A stretch of 64,000 bases of DNA from Caballeronia temeraria (GTDB lineage: Bacteria > Pseudomonadota > Gammaproteobacteria > Burkholderiales > Burkholderiaceae): the NCBI RefSeq assembly GCF_001544795.2, contig NZ_FCOI02000007.1, positions 124,001 to 188,000 on the forward strand, read 5' to 3'. A program made the position numbers and the translations under genes. The notes beneath the pieces are model-generated. The model saw only the letters and a list, made by a program, of their open reading frames with translations. It had not been told where the DNA came from and made no database searches. Every line of letters starts with the position of its first letter. Position 1 is the first letter of the stretch. Below are positions 37,700 through 46,223 of the stretch, piece by piece.

Positions 37700-38989
37700 G
37701 AAGCCGATCATCTCTCCTTCGCCGCACCCGTTTTCTGCGTCCTGCTCCACGCCTGCGGCGGTGGCGGCGGCTCGAGCGACAGTTCCGCCGCCGCGTCGCC
37801 TCAGCAGGCAAGCGCACCCGCAACGGCCAGCGCCGCCACGCCGGCGAGCTCGCCGTCGTCCGCGAGCGCGGCGTCACCGGCATCCGACGGCACGACCGTG
37901 GCTCAGTCGACGACGCCCAACGTCCAGATCATCCGCGTCGCCAGCACGCCGACCAGCACGCGCAACATGCTGCAAACCAGCGTGACGATCTGCGTGCCGG
38001 GCACGAACACCTGCCAGACCATCGACAACATCCAGGTCGATACCGGATCGCACGGCCTGCGCGTGCTGGCGTCCGCGCTCGATCCGTCGATCGCGCTGCC
38101 GCTCGTCGCGGGCAGCAGCCCGAGCGCGGTCGTCGCGGAATGCGCCGTGTTCGGCTCGGGCTATACGTGGGGCGCGGTGCGCAGCGCCGATATCCGGCTC
38201 GCGAGCCAGGTCGCGCCCTCGACCTCCGTGCAACTGATCGCCGATACCGCCGCGGGCAACGCGGCCCAGGATTGCAGCCAGTCCGGCCTGCCGATGCTCA
38301 CCGCGTCGGGCCTGCGCGGCAACGGCATTCTCGGCGTCGGCCCGTTCACCGCCGATTGCGGCGCGGGCTGCGCGCTCTCCGCGCTGCCGCGCTGGTATTA
38401 CAACTGCACCTCGGGCAACTGCGTCGCGGGCACGCTGGCGGTCGCGCAGCAAGTGACCAATCCGGTCGCGAACTTCGCGTCCGACAACAACGGCGTGCTG
38501 ATCGAGCTTCCCGACGTGCCCGACAGCGGCGCATCGTCGGTCACGGGGACGATGACCTTCGGCATCGGCTCGCAGTCGAACAACCTGCTCGGCGCCGCGA
38601 CGGTGCTCAAGTCGAGCTCGGCGTCCGGCTATGTCACGACGGTCTTCAGCGGCAGCCAGTACGGTTCGAGCTTCATCGACAGCGGATCGAACGGCGTCTT
38701 CTTCCCGTCGACGACGCTCGCGAAATGCGGCGTGTGGTATTGCCCGTCGACGCCGCAGACGGTCGCCGCGACGATCCGCTCGTCGAGCGGCGCGCAAAGC
38801 GCGGTGAGTTTCACGGTCGCGCAATCGACGGCCTTGTTCGGCACGGGCAACTTCGCCTTCGACAACCTGGCCGGCTCCGCGAGCGGTTACTTCGACTGGG
38901 GCCTGCCGTTCTTCTACGGCCGGCGCGTGTTCACGGCGCTCTCCGGGCGCGCGACGCCGGCGGGACCGGGGCCGTACTACGCGTTCTGA
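37696..38989 (+). CDS. DUF3443 lipoprotein, pepsin-like motifs, apparent frameshift in the signal peptide
   Basis: The GTG at 37696 overlaps the DUF2844 stop and reads MRSRSSLL. The remainder of a lipoprotein signal (AAPVFCVLLHACGGGGGSS, with lipobox LHAC) is in the +1 frame, so one extra base lies within 37717-37720. Without a shift the first ATG would be at 37898 and export would be lost. The mature part has a Ser/Ala/Pro linker and then a DUF3443 domain. It contains IQVDTGSHGLRV (38039-38050), GILGVG (38324-38341), SFIDSGSNGVFF (DSGS 38678-38689) and WGLPFFYGRRVF (38897-38932). These match in order the catalytic and structural motifs of pepsin-type aspartic proteases. Protease activity is inference. 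Confidence 0.8.
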
Positions 38990-39000
38990 GTCCGCACACG

Positions 39001-39033
39001 AAAAAACCGTCTCCGGTTTCCCGGAGACGGTTT
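39001..39033 (-). terminator. Rho-independent terminator of the pca operon
   Basis: Perfect 13-bp stem (39004-39016 with 39021-39033), four-base loop, followed on the minus strand by a T run. It lies 22 bp after the pcaC stop and could also stop the convergent DUF3443 transcript. Confidence 0.88.
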
Positions 39034-39054
39034 CGCGCCGAAGCCGCTCTGCGA

Positions 39055-39438
39055 CTACGCCTTGCTTTCTTCGTCGAAAATCTTCTGCGCGAGATGGAAG
39101 GCCGAATTCGCTGCCGGCACGCCGCAATACACGGCCGTCTGCAACAGCACTTCCTTGATCTCGTCCTGCGTGACGCCGTTGTTCTTCGCGGCGCGCAGGT
39201 GCAGCGCGAGTTCCTCGCTGCGGTTCAGCGCGACCATCATCGCGATCGTGAGCAGACTGCGCGTGTGACGCGGCAGGCCGTCGCGCGTCCAGATTTCGCC
39301 CCACGCATAGCGCGTGATGAAGTTCTGAAACTCGGTCGTCAGCTCGGTGCGATTCGCAAGCGACCGGTCGACGTGCGCGTCGGACAGCACCGCGCGGCGC
39401 ACCTTCATCCCGGCTTCGTAACGTTCGTCGTCGGTCAT
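39055..39438 (-). CDS. pcaC: 4-Carboxymuconolactone decarboxylase
   Basis: PcaC decarboxylates 4-carboxymuconolactone to the 3-oxoadipate enol-lactone. The 127-residue AhpD-like helical protein has MTDDERYEAGMKVRRAVLSD at the N-terminus. RYAWGEIWTRDGLPRHTRSL, ALNRSEELALHLRAAKNNGV and ETAVYCG-type LLQTAVYCGVPAAN follow. It is a separate protein, not fused to PcaD as in some actinobacterial PcaL. It is the last gene of pcaIJFBDC, two bases after pcaD, and is followed by a terminator. Confidence 0.95.
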   Translation of the reverse strand: MTDDERYEAGMKVRRAVLSDAHVDRSLANRTELTTEFQNFITRYAWGEIWTRDGLPRHTRSLLTIAMMVALNRSEELALHLRAAKNNGVTQDEIKEVLLQTAVYCGVPAANSAFHLAQKIFDEESKA

Positions 39439-39440
39439 CT

Positions 39441-40229
39441 TTATTCTCCGAGGAAGTCGAGGACGGCGCGCGTGTAGTCGTCGCGCTTTTCAATGTTCGA
39501 CAGATGCGCCGCGTCCAGTTCGACGTAGCGCGATCCTTCGATGTAACCCGCCAGCTCGCGGCCCTGCTCGGCCGTCGTCGACAGATCGTGCGTGCCCGCA
39601 ATCACGAGCACGGGCAGCCTGATCGTCTTCGCTTCGTCGCGCAGGTCGGCGTCGCGGATCGCCTCGCAGTTCGACGCGTAGCCGTCGCCATTGGTATGGC
39701 GGAACACGTCGCGGATGTTCGCGAGTTCGAGCTGCTCGCGCTCGATGAACGGCGCGGTGAACCAGCGCGCGATCACGGCATCGGTCAGCGCGGGCATGCC
39801 GCCCGGCTCGCGCGCTTTCGCGGCACGCGGCGTCCATACGGCATCCGAGCCGATCAGCGCCGCCGTGTTCGACAGCACCACGCGCGAGAAGCGCTCCGGA
39901 TGACGCGCGGCGAGGCCGACGCCGGTCAGGCCGCCCATCGACAGACCGCAGTAGTTCGCGCGCTCGATCTTGAGATGATCCATCAGGCCGATCACGTCGC
40001 CGATCAGCTGATCGATGGTGTACGGGCCGGGCGGCACGTCCGAATGGCCGTGGCCGCGCGTGTCGTAGCGCAGCACGCGATAGCGCGCCGCGAAGGCTTC
40101 GATGTTCGGCGTCCACATCGAGACATCGGCGCCGAGTGAATTCGACAGCACGAGCCACGGCGCGTTGTCGCCCGCCGTGACATCGATGCGATAGTGGATT
40201 CGCGTTCCGTTGACTTCGGCAAGAGGCAT
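39441..40229 (-). CDS. pcaD: 3-Oxoadipate enol-lactonase
   Basis: PcaD hydrolyses the enol-lactone to 3-oxoadipate. The 262-residue alpha/beta hydrolase has the oxyanion/DTRGHGHSD segment, the nucleophile elbow GLSMGG, the acid in VIAGTHDLSTT and the histidine in LDAAHLSNIE. The ATG at 40229 opens MPLAEVNGTRIHYRIDVTAG; upstream in-frame sequence belongs to the shadow of pcaB. It lies four bases after pcaB and two before pcaC, so the genes are tightly coupled. Confidence 0.94.
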   Translation of the reverse strand: MPLAEVNGTRIHYRIDVTAGDNAPWLVLSNSLGADVSMWTPNIEAFAARYRVLRYDTRGHGHSDVPPGPYTIDQLIGDVIGLMDHLKIERANYCGLSMGGLTGVGLAARHPERFSRVVLSNTAALIGSDAVWTPRAAKAREPGGMPALTDAVIARWFTAPFIEREQLELANIRDVFRHTNGDGYASNCEAIRDADLRDEAKTIRLPVLVIAGTHDLSTTAEQGRELAGYIEGSRYVELDAAHLSNIEKRDDYTRAVLDFLGE

Positions 40230-40233
40230 GTTT

Positions 40234-41601
40234 TTACCGCTCCTGTTTTTTCGAGCTGGCGCGTGCGATGGCCGCGGCGACGAACGCCTGCGCCTCACCG
40301 ACGTAGTTCGCCGGATCGAGCAATGGTTTGAGTTGATCCTGCGACAGATGACGCGTGACGGTTTCGTTCGCGGCGAGTTCGTCGAAGAGCGACGTGCCGT
40401 TCGCCACCGACGCCTTCGACGCGCCTTCGACGAGCTTATGCGCATCGAGCCTGCCGATGGCGTCGCCGAGCGCGAGCATCACCGCTTCGCCGAGAATCAG
40501 ACCGTTGGTCACGCCGAGATTGCGCGCGAGGCGTTCGACATTGACTTCCATCGACGGAACGATGCCCACGATGTTCGACAACGCGCCCGCCGTCAGACGC
40601 GCGAGATCGGGCAGCGCTTCCCATTCGGCCTGCCAGCCGCCGAGCGCGCGTTCGTGCTCCTGGACCATGCCCGCGAAGATCGTCGCGACGAGATTCGGCG
40701 CGCGCGTCGCCGCGGTGAGCACGGCCGCGCAGCCGACGGGATTGCGCTTGTGCGGCATCGTCGACGAGCCTCCCTTGCCTGCCGCCGCCGGTTCGGCCAC
40801 TTCGCCGAGTTCGGTCTGCATCATGAGCGAGATGTCGCGCGCGATCTTGCCGAGCGTGCCGGTGACCATGCCGAGAAACGACGCCGCTTCCGCGATGCGA
40901 TCGCGCTGCGTGTGCCACGGCAAGGCCGGAAGCGCGAGCTTCAGGTCTTCGGCGAGCGACGCCGCGACCGGCAACGCCTTGTCGCGCAGACTCGCGAGCG
41001 TGCCCGCCGCGCCGCCGAATTGCAGCACGAGCGCGCGCGCCTTCAGTTCGCCGAGCCGCTCGCGATGACGCGTCACGGCATCGAGCCATTGCGCGAATTT
41101 GAGACCGAGCGTGATCGGCAGCGCTTGTTGCAGCCACGTGCGGCCGATCATCGGCGTCTTGTCGTGCGCGCGGGCCTGTCTGACGAGCGCATCGGAGAGC
41201 GCGCGCAGATCGGCATCGAGCAGATCGAGCGCCGCGCGCAACTGCAGCACGACGCCCGTATCGATGATGTCCTGACTCGTCGCGCCCCAGTGCACGTACT
41301 TCGCGGCTTCGGCGTCGCGTGCCTTCACGACGGCCGTCAGTTGCTTGACGAGCGGAATCGCGAGATTGCCGCCCGCCGCGGCGCCGGTCATCAACGCGTC
41401 GGCGTCGATGTGATCGGCGTCGCACGCGGCGACGATCGCCTCGACCGCGCTCGACGGAATCACCCCGTGCAGCGCCGAAGCACGCGCGAGCGCGGCCTCG
41501 ACGTCGAGCATCGCCTGCACGGTCGCGCGCGGCGACCAGATTTCATTCGCGGCCGCGTTGCCGCAAATGAGATCGGTCAAACGTCCTGTCGATGAAAACA
41601 T
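40234..41601 (-). CDS. pcaB: 3-Carboxy-cis,cis-muconate cycloisomerase
   Basis: PcaB lactonises 3-carboxy-cis,cis-muconate, the product of protocatechuate 3,4-dioxygenase. The 455-residue member of the fumarase/aspartase superfamily shows YVHWGATSQDIIDTG, TWLQQALPITLGLKFA and the superfamily signature GKGGSSTMPHKRNPVGC. The bacterial cycloisomerase ends after ANYVGEAQAFV. No pcaGH dioxygenase genes are in this window, so the first pathway step must be encoded elsewhere. Confidence 0.95.
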   Translation of the reverse strand: MFSSTGRLTDLICGNAAANEIWSPRATVQAMLDVEAALARASALHGVIPSSAVEAIVAACDADHIDADALMTGAAAGGNLAIPLVKQLTAVVKARDAEAAKYVHWGATSQDIIDTGVVLQLRAALDLLDADLRALSDALVRQARAHDKTPMIGRTWLQQALPITLGLKFAQWLDAVTRHRERLGELKARALVLQFGGAAGTLASLRDKALPVAASLAEDLKLALPALPWHTQRDRIAEAASFLGMVTGTLGKIARDISLMMQTELGEVAEPAAAGKGGSSTMPHKRNPVGCAAVLTAATRAPNLVATIFAGMVQEHERALGGWQAEWEALPDLARLTAGALSNIVGIVPSMEVNVERLARNLGVTNGLILGEAVMLALGDAIGRLDAHKLVEGASKASVANGTSLFDELAANETVTRHLSQDQLKPLLDPANYVGEAQAFVAAAIARASSKKQER

Positions 41602-41605
41602 GGGC

Positions 41606-42808
41606 TCAGACGCGCTCGATGATCATCGCGATGCCCTGGCCCACGCCGATGCACATCGTGCAGAGTGCGAAGCGGCCGCCGGTGCGTTGCAGCTGATAGC
41701 TCGCCGTCGTCACCAGACGCGCGCCCGACGCGCCGAGCGGATGGCCCAGCGCGATCGCGCCGCCGTTCGGGTTGACGCGAGGATCGTCGTCGGCGACTCC
41801 GAGCATGCGCAGCGTGGCGAGTCCTTGCGAGGCGAACGCTTCGTTCAGTTCGATCACATCCATCTGGTCGATGGTCATGCCGAGACGCTTCAACAGCTTC
41901 TGCGACGCCGGACCCGGACCGATGCCCATCACGCGCGGCGGCACGCCGGCGGTGGCCAGACCGAGAATGCGCGCGCGCGGCGTGAGGCCGTTGCGTTTGG
42001 CCGTTTCCTCGTCGGCGATCAGCATGGCGACCGCGCCGTCGTTCACGCCCGACGCGTTGCCGGCCGTCACCGAGCCGTCCGGACGCACGACGCCTTTCAG
42101 CTTCGCCAGCGCTTCGAGGCTCGTTTCACGCGGATGCTCGTCGCGGTCGACGACGAGCGCATCGCCCTTCTTCTGCGGAATCGTCACCGCGACGATTTCC
42201 TGCGCGAGCGTGCCGTCCTTCTGCGCGCGCGCCGCCTTCTGCTGCGAGCGCAAGGCGAACGCGTCCTGATCGGCGCGGCTGATCTTGTAGTCGTCCGCGA
42301 CGTTTTCGGCGGTCTCGGGCATCGAATCGACGCCGTACTGCTTCTTCATCAGCGGATTGATGAAACGCCAGCCGATGGTCGTATCGTGGATCTCGGCGGA
42401 ACGCGAGAACGCGCTCGTCGCCTTGCCCATCACGAACGGCGCGCGGCTCATGCTTTCGACGCCGCCCGCGATCATCAGGCTCGTTTCGCCCGCCTTGATC
42501 GCGCGCGCCGCGACGCCGATCGCGTCCATGCCCGAGCCGCACAGGCGGTTGACCGTCGAGCCTGGCGTGCCGACCGGAAGACCCGCCAGCAGCGCGGACA
42601 TGCGCGCGACGTTGCGATTGTCTTCGCCCGCCTGGTTCGCGCAGCCGTAGATCACTTCGTCGATGGCTTCCCAGTCCACTTCCTTGTTGCGCTCGACGAG
42701 CGCGCGCAGCGGCACGGCGCCGAGATCGTCGGCACGGACGGAGGACAGCGAACCGCCGTAACGGCCGATCGGCGTGCGGATGGCATCACATACGAAAGCT
42801 TCTTTCAT
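41606..42808 (-). CDS. pcaF: 3-Oxoadipyl-CoA (beta-ketoadipyl-CoA) thiolase
   Basis: PcaF cleaves 3-oxoadipyl-CoA into succinyl-CoA and acetyl-CoA. The 400-residue thiolase has the nucleophile region VNRLCGSGMDAIG, the HxxxxG segment GGAIALGHPLGASGARL and the C-terminal catalytic Cys in ALCTMCIGVGQG. The ATG at 42808 has GGAGA eight bases upstream; a TTG two codons earlier is less likely. Context in pcaIJFBDC distinguishes it from acetyl-CoA acetyltransferases. Confidence 0.95.
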   Translation of the reverse strand: MKEAFVCDAIRTPIGRYGGSLSSVRADDLGAVPLRALVERNKEVDWEAIDEVIYGCANQAGEDNRNVARMSALLAGLPVGTPGSTVNRLCGSGMDAIGVAARAIKAGETSLMIAGGVESMSRAPFVMGKATSAFSRSAEIHDTTIGWRFINPLMKKQYGVDSMPETAENVADDYKISRADQDAFALRSQQKAARAQKDGTLAQEIVAVTIPQKKGDALVVDRDEHPRETSLEALAKLKGVVRPDGSVTAGNASGVNDGAVAMLIADEETAKRNGLTPRARILGLATAGVPPRVMGIGPGPASQKLLKRLGMTIDQMDVIELNEAFASQGLATLRMLGVADDDPRVNPNGGAIALGHPLGASGARLVTTASYQLQRTGGRFALCTMCIGVGQGIAMIIERV

Positions 42809-42830
42809 CTTCAATGTCTCCAGAATTCTC

Positions 42831-43487
42831 TCAGGCAGCTTCGGTGAGCGGCGCGTATTGAAGCGGCACTTTGGCCAGCTTCTGCAACGCTTCGAACGTC
42901 AGTCCTTCCACCATCTCGCGCACGACCAGGCCTTGCGGCGTGACGTCGAACACGGCGAGGTCCGTGTACACGCGGTTCACGCACTCGACGCCGGTCACCG
43001 GATACGTGCAGACATCGACGAGCTTGCTTTCGCCCTGCTTCGTGAGCAGCTCCATCATCACGTAGACCTGCTTTGCGCCGATCGCGAGGTCCATCGCGCC
43101 GCCGACGGCCGGAATCGCGTCGGGCGCGCCGGTGTGCCAGTTCGCGAGATCGCCCGACGCCGACACCTGGAACGCGCCGAGCACGCAGAAGTCGAGGTGG
43201 CCGCCGCGCATCATCGCGAACGAATCCGCGTGATGGAAATACGCGCCGCCCGTGAGCAATGTCACGTGCTGCTTGCCGGCGTTGATGAGTTCGTCGTCTT
43301 CCTCGCCTTTGGCGGGCGCCGGGCCCATGCCGAGCAGGCCGTTTTCGCTGTGCAGGAAGATTTCGCGATCCGCCGCGAGATGATTGGCGACGAGCGTCGG
43401 CACGCCAATGCCCAGATTCACGTATGCGCCTTCGGGAATGTCCGCGGCCACGCGCTTGGCCATTTCGTCACGAGTGAGTTTCTTCAT
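42831..43487 (-). CDS. pcaJ: 3-Oxoadipate CoA-transferase subunit B
   Basis: PcaJ, with PcaI, transfers CoA from succinyl-CoA to 3-oxoadipate. The 218-residue subunit starts MKKLTRDEMAKRVAADIPEG. It has GAYVNLGIGVPTLVANHL and LHSENGLLGMGPAP with the catalytic Glu that forms the CoA thioester. It is 14 bases downstream of pcaI. A paralogous subunit pair (scoAB) lies at 62.2-63.5 kb. Confidence 0.94.
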   Translation of the reverse strand: MKKLTRDEMAKRVAADIPEGAYVNLGIGVPTLVANHLAADREIFLHSENGLLGMGPAPAKGEEDDELINAGKQHVTLLTGGAYFHHADSFAMMRGGHLDFCVLGAFQVSASGDLANWHTGAPDAIPAVGGAMDLAIGAKQVYVMMELLTKQGESKLVDVCTYPVTGVECVNRVYTDLAVFDVTPQGLVVREMVEGLTFEALQKLAKVPLQYAPLTEAA

Positions 43488-43501
43488 GGCTTCGTCCTTC
43501 C

Positions 43502-44194
43502 TTAAGCGGCGAGTTCGGCTTGATGCACGGCTTGCGGCACTTCCACGACGCGCTGCACGAAAATGCCCGGCGTCACGATGTTTTCGGGGTCCAGTTCGCC
43601 GAGCGGCACGACCTTCGACACCTGCACGATGGCCGTTTTCGCGGCGCTCGCCATGATCGGCCCGAAATTGCGCGCAGTTTTACGATAGACCAGATTGCCC
43701 CAGCGGTCGCCCTTGTAGGCCTTCACGAGCGCGAAATCGGCGTGCAGCGGCGCTTCGAGTACGTAATGCTTGCCGTCGATCACGCGCGTTTCCTTGCCTT
43801 GCGCGAGCTTGGTGCCGTAACCGGTCGGCGTGAAAAAGCCGCCGATGCCCGCGCCCGCCGCGCGGATGCGCTCCGCGAGATTGCCCTGCGGCACGAGTTC
43901 CAGCTCGATTTCGCCCGCGCGATAGAGCGCGTCGAACACATACGAATCCGTCTGACGCGGAAACGAGCAGATGATCTTGCGCACGCGCTTCGCCTTGAGC
44001 AAGGCGGCGAGTCCCGTGTCGCCGTTGCCGGCGTTGTTGTTGACGATCGTGAGCTCGCGCGCGCCTTGCTCGATGAGCGCGTCGATCAGCTCGGACGGCA
44101 TGCCCGCCGTGCCGAAACCGCCGATCATGATGGTCGCGCCGTCGTGGACGTCGGCCACGGCCGAGGCGAGCGAATCGAAAATCTTGTTGATCAT
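43502..44194 (-). CDS. pcaI: 3-Oxoadipate CoA-transferase subunit A
   Basis: PcaI is the CoA-binding subunit of the 3-oxoadipate:succinyl-CoA transferase. Its 230 residues begin MINKIFDSLASAVADVHDGA. They show TIMIGGFGTAGMPSELIDAL, VNNNAGNGDTGLAALL, and GAGIGGFFTPTGYGTKLAQG. It is the first gene of the pca operon, divergent from pcaR. The 240-bp intergenic region carries a three-half-site operator. Confidence 0.94.
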   Translation of the reverse strand: MINKIFDSLASAVADVHDGATIMIGGFGTAGMPSELIDALIEQGARELTIVNNNAGNGDTGLAALLKAKRVRKIICSFPRQTDSYVFDALYRAGEIELELVPQGNLAERIRAAGAGIGGFFTPTGYGTKLAQGKETRVIDGKHYVLEAPLHADFALVKAYKGDRWGNLVYRKTARNFGPIMASAAKTAIVQVSKVVPLGELDPENIVTPGIFVQRVVEVPQAVHQAELAA

Positions 44195-44240
44195 GCCGTT
44201 CCTTCTCCTGTCCCGGGCGAGCCGATGCTCGATCGCGCTT

Positions 44241-44267
44241 CCCGAATTCGGGTTTACCAGTTGGTAA
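44241..44267. promoter_or_regulatory. Adjacent palindromes CCCGAATTCGGG and TTACCA-GT-TGGTAA before pcaI
   Basis: A perfect 12-bp palindrome (44241-44252) abuts a 6-bp-arm inverted repeat (44254-44267), 47-73 bp upstream of pcaI. They are distinct from the PcaR-like half-sites and may bind a second regulator or shape the leader. Confidence 0.45.
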
Positions 44268-44283
44268 TCAGACTTGCCTCAAA

Positions 44284-44321
44284 ATGTTCGTCATGCGAAC
44301 ATGGATTCGTTTAGCGAACAT
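44284..44321. promoter_or_regulatory. PcaR/PcaU-like operator between pcaI and pcaR
   Basis: ATGTTCG (44284-44290) and CGAACAT (44296-44302) form a perfect dyad with a five-base spacer. A third half-site CGAACAT lies at 44315-44321 as a direct repeat of the second. PcaU of Acinetobacter is known to bind a palindrome plus one extra repeat of this sort. The site lies about 114-150 bp upstream of pcaR and 90-127 bp upstream of pcaI. Confidence 0.7.
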
Positions 44322-44434
44322 CGGCATGGTAGTCCTGCATTCGTTGTCGTGTCAACGAAGCAAGTGCAGACTGCGGGTTTTCACGGAGTCCGACTCCGGT
44401 TCGACCGCTGATTCGCGCTTTCATCACGGGTCTT

Positions 44435-45253
44435 ATGAAGAATTCAGCCACGCTCAATCCGGATGCCGAGCCGCAAGACGCGCAATCGCGTCCCGGCGAT
44501 GCCTACGTGCAGTCGTTCGCGCGCGGCCTCGCCGTCATCCGCTCGTTCGATGCGAACCGCCCCGCCCAGACACTCACCGATGTCGCCGCGGCCACCGGCC
44601 TCACGCGCGCGGGCGCCCGCCGCATTCTTCTGACGCTGCAGGCGCTCGGTTATGTGGAAGCGGACGGACGTCTCTTTCAACTGACGCCGAAGATCCTCGA
44701 TCTCGGCTTCGCGTATCTGACGTCGATGCCCTTCTGGAACCTCGCCGAACCGGTGATGGAAGACCTCGTCGAGCAGGTGCACGAAAGCTGCTCGGCGGCC
44801 GTGCTGAACGGCGCGGAGATCGTCTACGTGCTGCGCGTGCCGACGCACAAGATCATCACGCAGAATCTGTCGATCGGCAGCCGTTTGCCCGCGTTCTGCA
44901 CGTCGATGGGCCGCGTGCTTCTCGCCGCCCTCGACGATGCGCGCCTCGACGAAGCGCTCGATGCGAGTTCGCTCGTCGCACGCACGCCGCGCACGATCAT
45001 CGACAAGCACGCGCTGAAGGAAGCCATCGCGGCGGTGCGCCGTCAGGGCTGGGCCATCGTCGATCAGGAACTGGAGGAAGGACTGATTTCGATGTCCGCG
45101 CCGATCCGCGACCGGCAAGGCCGCGTGATCGCGGCGCTGAACATCAGCGGCAATGCGCAGCGCAAGAGCGCGAAGCAGATGGTGAAGGCGTATCTCGAAC
45201 CGCTGCAGGACGCGGCGCAGCGCGTGTCGGACATGGTCGCGCGGCGCGGGTGA
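44435..45253 (+). CDS. pcaR: IclR-family pca regulator PcaR/PcaU
   Basis: PcaR activates pca genes in response to 3-oxoadipate, whereas PcaU responds to protocatechuate. The 272-residue protein has an N-terminal winged HTH (QTLTDVAAATGLTRAGARRI, about 45-64) and a C-terminal IclR effector domain with LPAFCTSMGRVLLAAL, a hallmark of the Pca/Pob subgroup, and VDQELEEGLISMSAPI. It is divergent from pcaI. Which inducer it senses cannot be decided from sequence. A LysR gene begins 43 bp downstream on the same strand. Confidence 0.93.
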   Translation: MKNSATLNPDAEPQDAQSRPGDAYVQSFARGLAVIRSFDANRPAQTLTDVAAATGLTRAGARRILLTLQALGYVEADGRLFQLTPKILDLGFAYLTSMPFWNLAEPVMEDLVEQVHESCSAAVLNGAEIVYVLRVPTHKIITQNLSIGSRLPAFCTSMGRVLLAALDDARLDEALDASSLVARTPRTIIDKHALKEAIAAVRRQGWAIVDQELEEGLISMSAPIRDRQGRVIAALNISGNAQRKSAKQMVKAYLEPLQDAAQRVSDMVARRG

Positions 45254-45296
45254 TCCGCACCGACGCCGCATCGACGCGCGAGGAGGCAGCCCGGTG

Positions 45297-46220
45297 ATGA
45301 CCGATCTCGATCTCAACCTGATTCCGTACCTCGTCGCCATCGAGGAAACACGCAACGTGAGCCGCGCCGCCGAACGGCTCGGCGTGAGCCAGCCGCGCGT
45401 GTCGACGGCGCTCGCGCGGCTGCGCGAATACTTCAACGATCCGCTTTTCGTGCGCACCTCGCGCGGCATGGAGCCGACGCCGCGCACCATCGCGCTCGTG
45501 CCTGCGGCGCGCGAGGCGCTGGCACGCATCGAGCGCGGCTTGCTGGACCGGCAGCATTTCGATCCGTCCGCGAGCACCGAGACGTTTTCGATCGCACTGT
45601 CCGATGTCGGCGAGATCGTGTTTCTGCCGCGGCTTCTGCAGGCCTTCGCGAAAGAGGCGCCGAACGCGAATCTGCGCTCGGTGTCGGCGTCGCACGGCGA
45701 TGTCGAGCGTGGGCTCGAAGCGGGCGACATCGATCTGGCCGTCGGATATTTTCCGGACTTGCGCGGCAACAACTTTTTTCAGCAGCGGCTCTTCTCGCAT
45801 CGCTTCATCTGCCTGATGCGCCGCGATCATCCGTTCGCGAATCAGCCGCTCACGCTCGAGCGCTTCATGGCGTGCGGCCACGCGGTCGTGCGCGCCGAAG
45901 GCCGCAGTCAGGAGGTGCTGGAGAACTATCTGGACAAGGAGCGCGTGCGGCGGCGCGCGGTGCTGGAGACTCCGCACTTCATGAGCTTGCCGTTCATCCT
46001 GTCGCGCACCGATCTCATCGCGACGGTGCCGCATGCGATCGGCTTCGCGTATGTCGCCGAGCATGCGTCGATCACGCTCGCCGAGCCGCCGCTGCCGTTG
46101 CCGCGCTTCGATCTGAAGCAGCACTGGCATCGCAAGTTTCACAACGATGCGCGCACGATGTGGCTGCGCGGCATCGTCGCGTCGCTCTTCAACGACGAGC
46201 TCGACGAGTGGCCCAAGTAG
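45297..46220 (+). CDS. LysR-family transcriptional regulator (NodD/NahR-like)
   Basis: A 307-residue LysR protein starting MTDLDLNLIPYLVAIEETRN. The HTH (NVSRAAERLGVSQPRVSTAL) is followed by YFNDPLFVRTSRGMEPTPRT, the NodD/NahR/LeuO-type wing, and an effector domain (GDIDLAVGYFPDLRGNNFFQ). A GTG lies one codon earlier. AGGAGG at 45281-45286 is seven bases from GTG and ten from ATG, so either is possible. It follows pcaR and overlaps no gene; target genes are unknown. Confidence 0.9.
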   Translation: MTDLDLNLIPYLVAIEETRNVSRAAERLGVSQPRVSTALARLREYFNDPLFVRTSRGMEPTPRTIALVPAAREALARIERGLLDRQHFDPSASTETFSIALSDVGEIVFLPRLLQAFAKEAPNANLRSVSASHGDVERGLEAGDIDLAVGYFPDLRGNNFFQQRLFSHRFICLMRRDHPFANQPLTLERFMACGHAVVRAEGRSQEVLENYLDKERVRRRAVLETPHFMSLPFILSRTDLIATVPHAIGFAYVAEHASITLAEPPLPLPRFDLKQHWHRKFHNDARTMWLRGIVASLFNDELDEWPK

Positions 46221-46223
46221 ACA

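Noticed and set aside
37696-39477. A 593-codon plus-strand frame across DUF3443 and pcaC
   Set aside because: Arg/His-rich, runs through the pca terminator and antisense to pcaC; only the first eight codons belong to the real gene.
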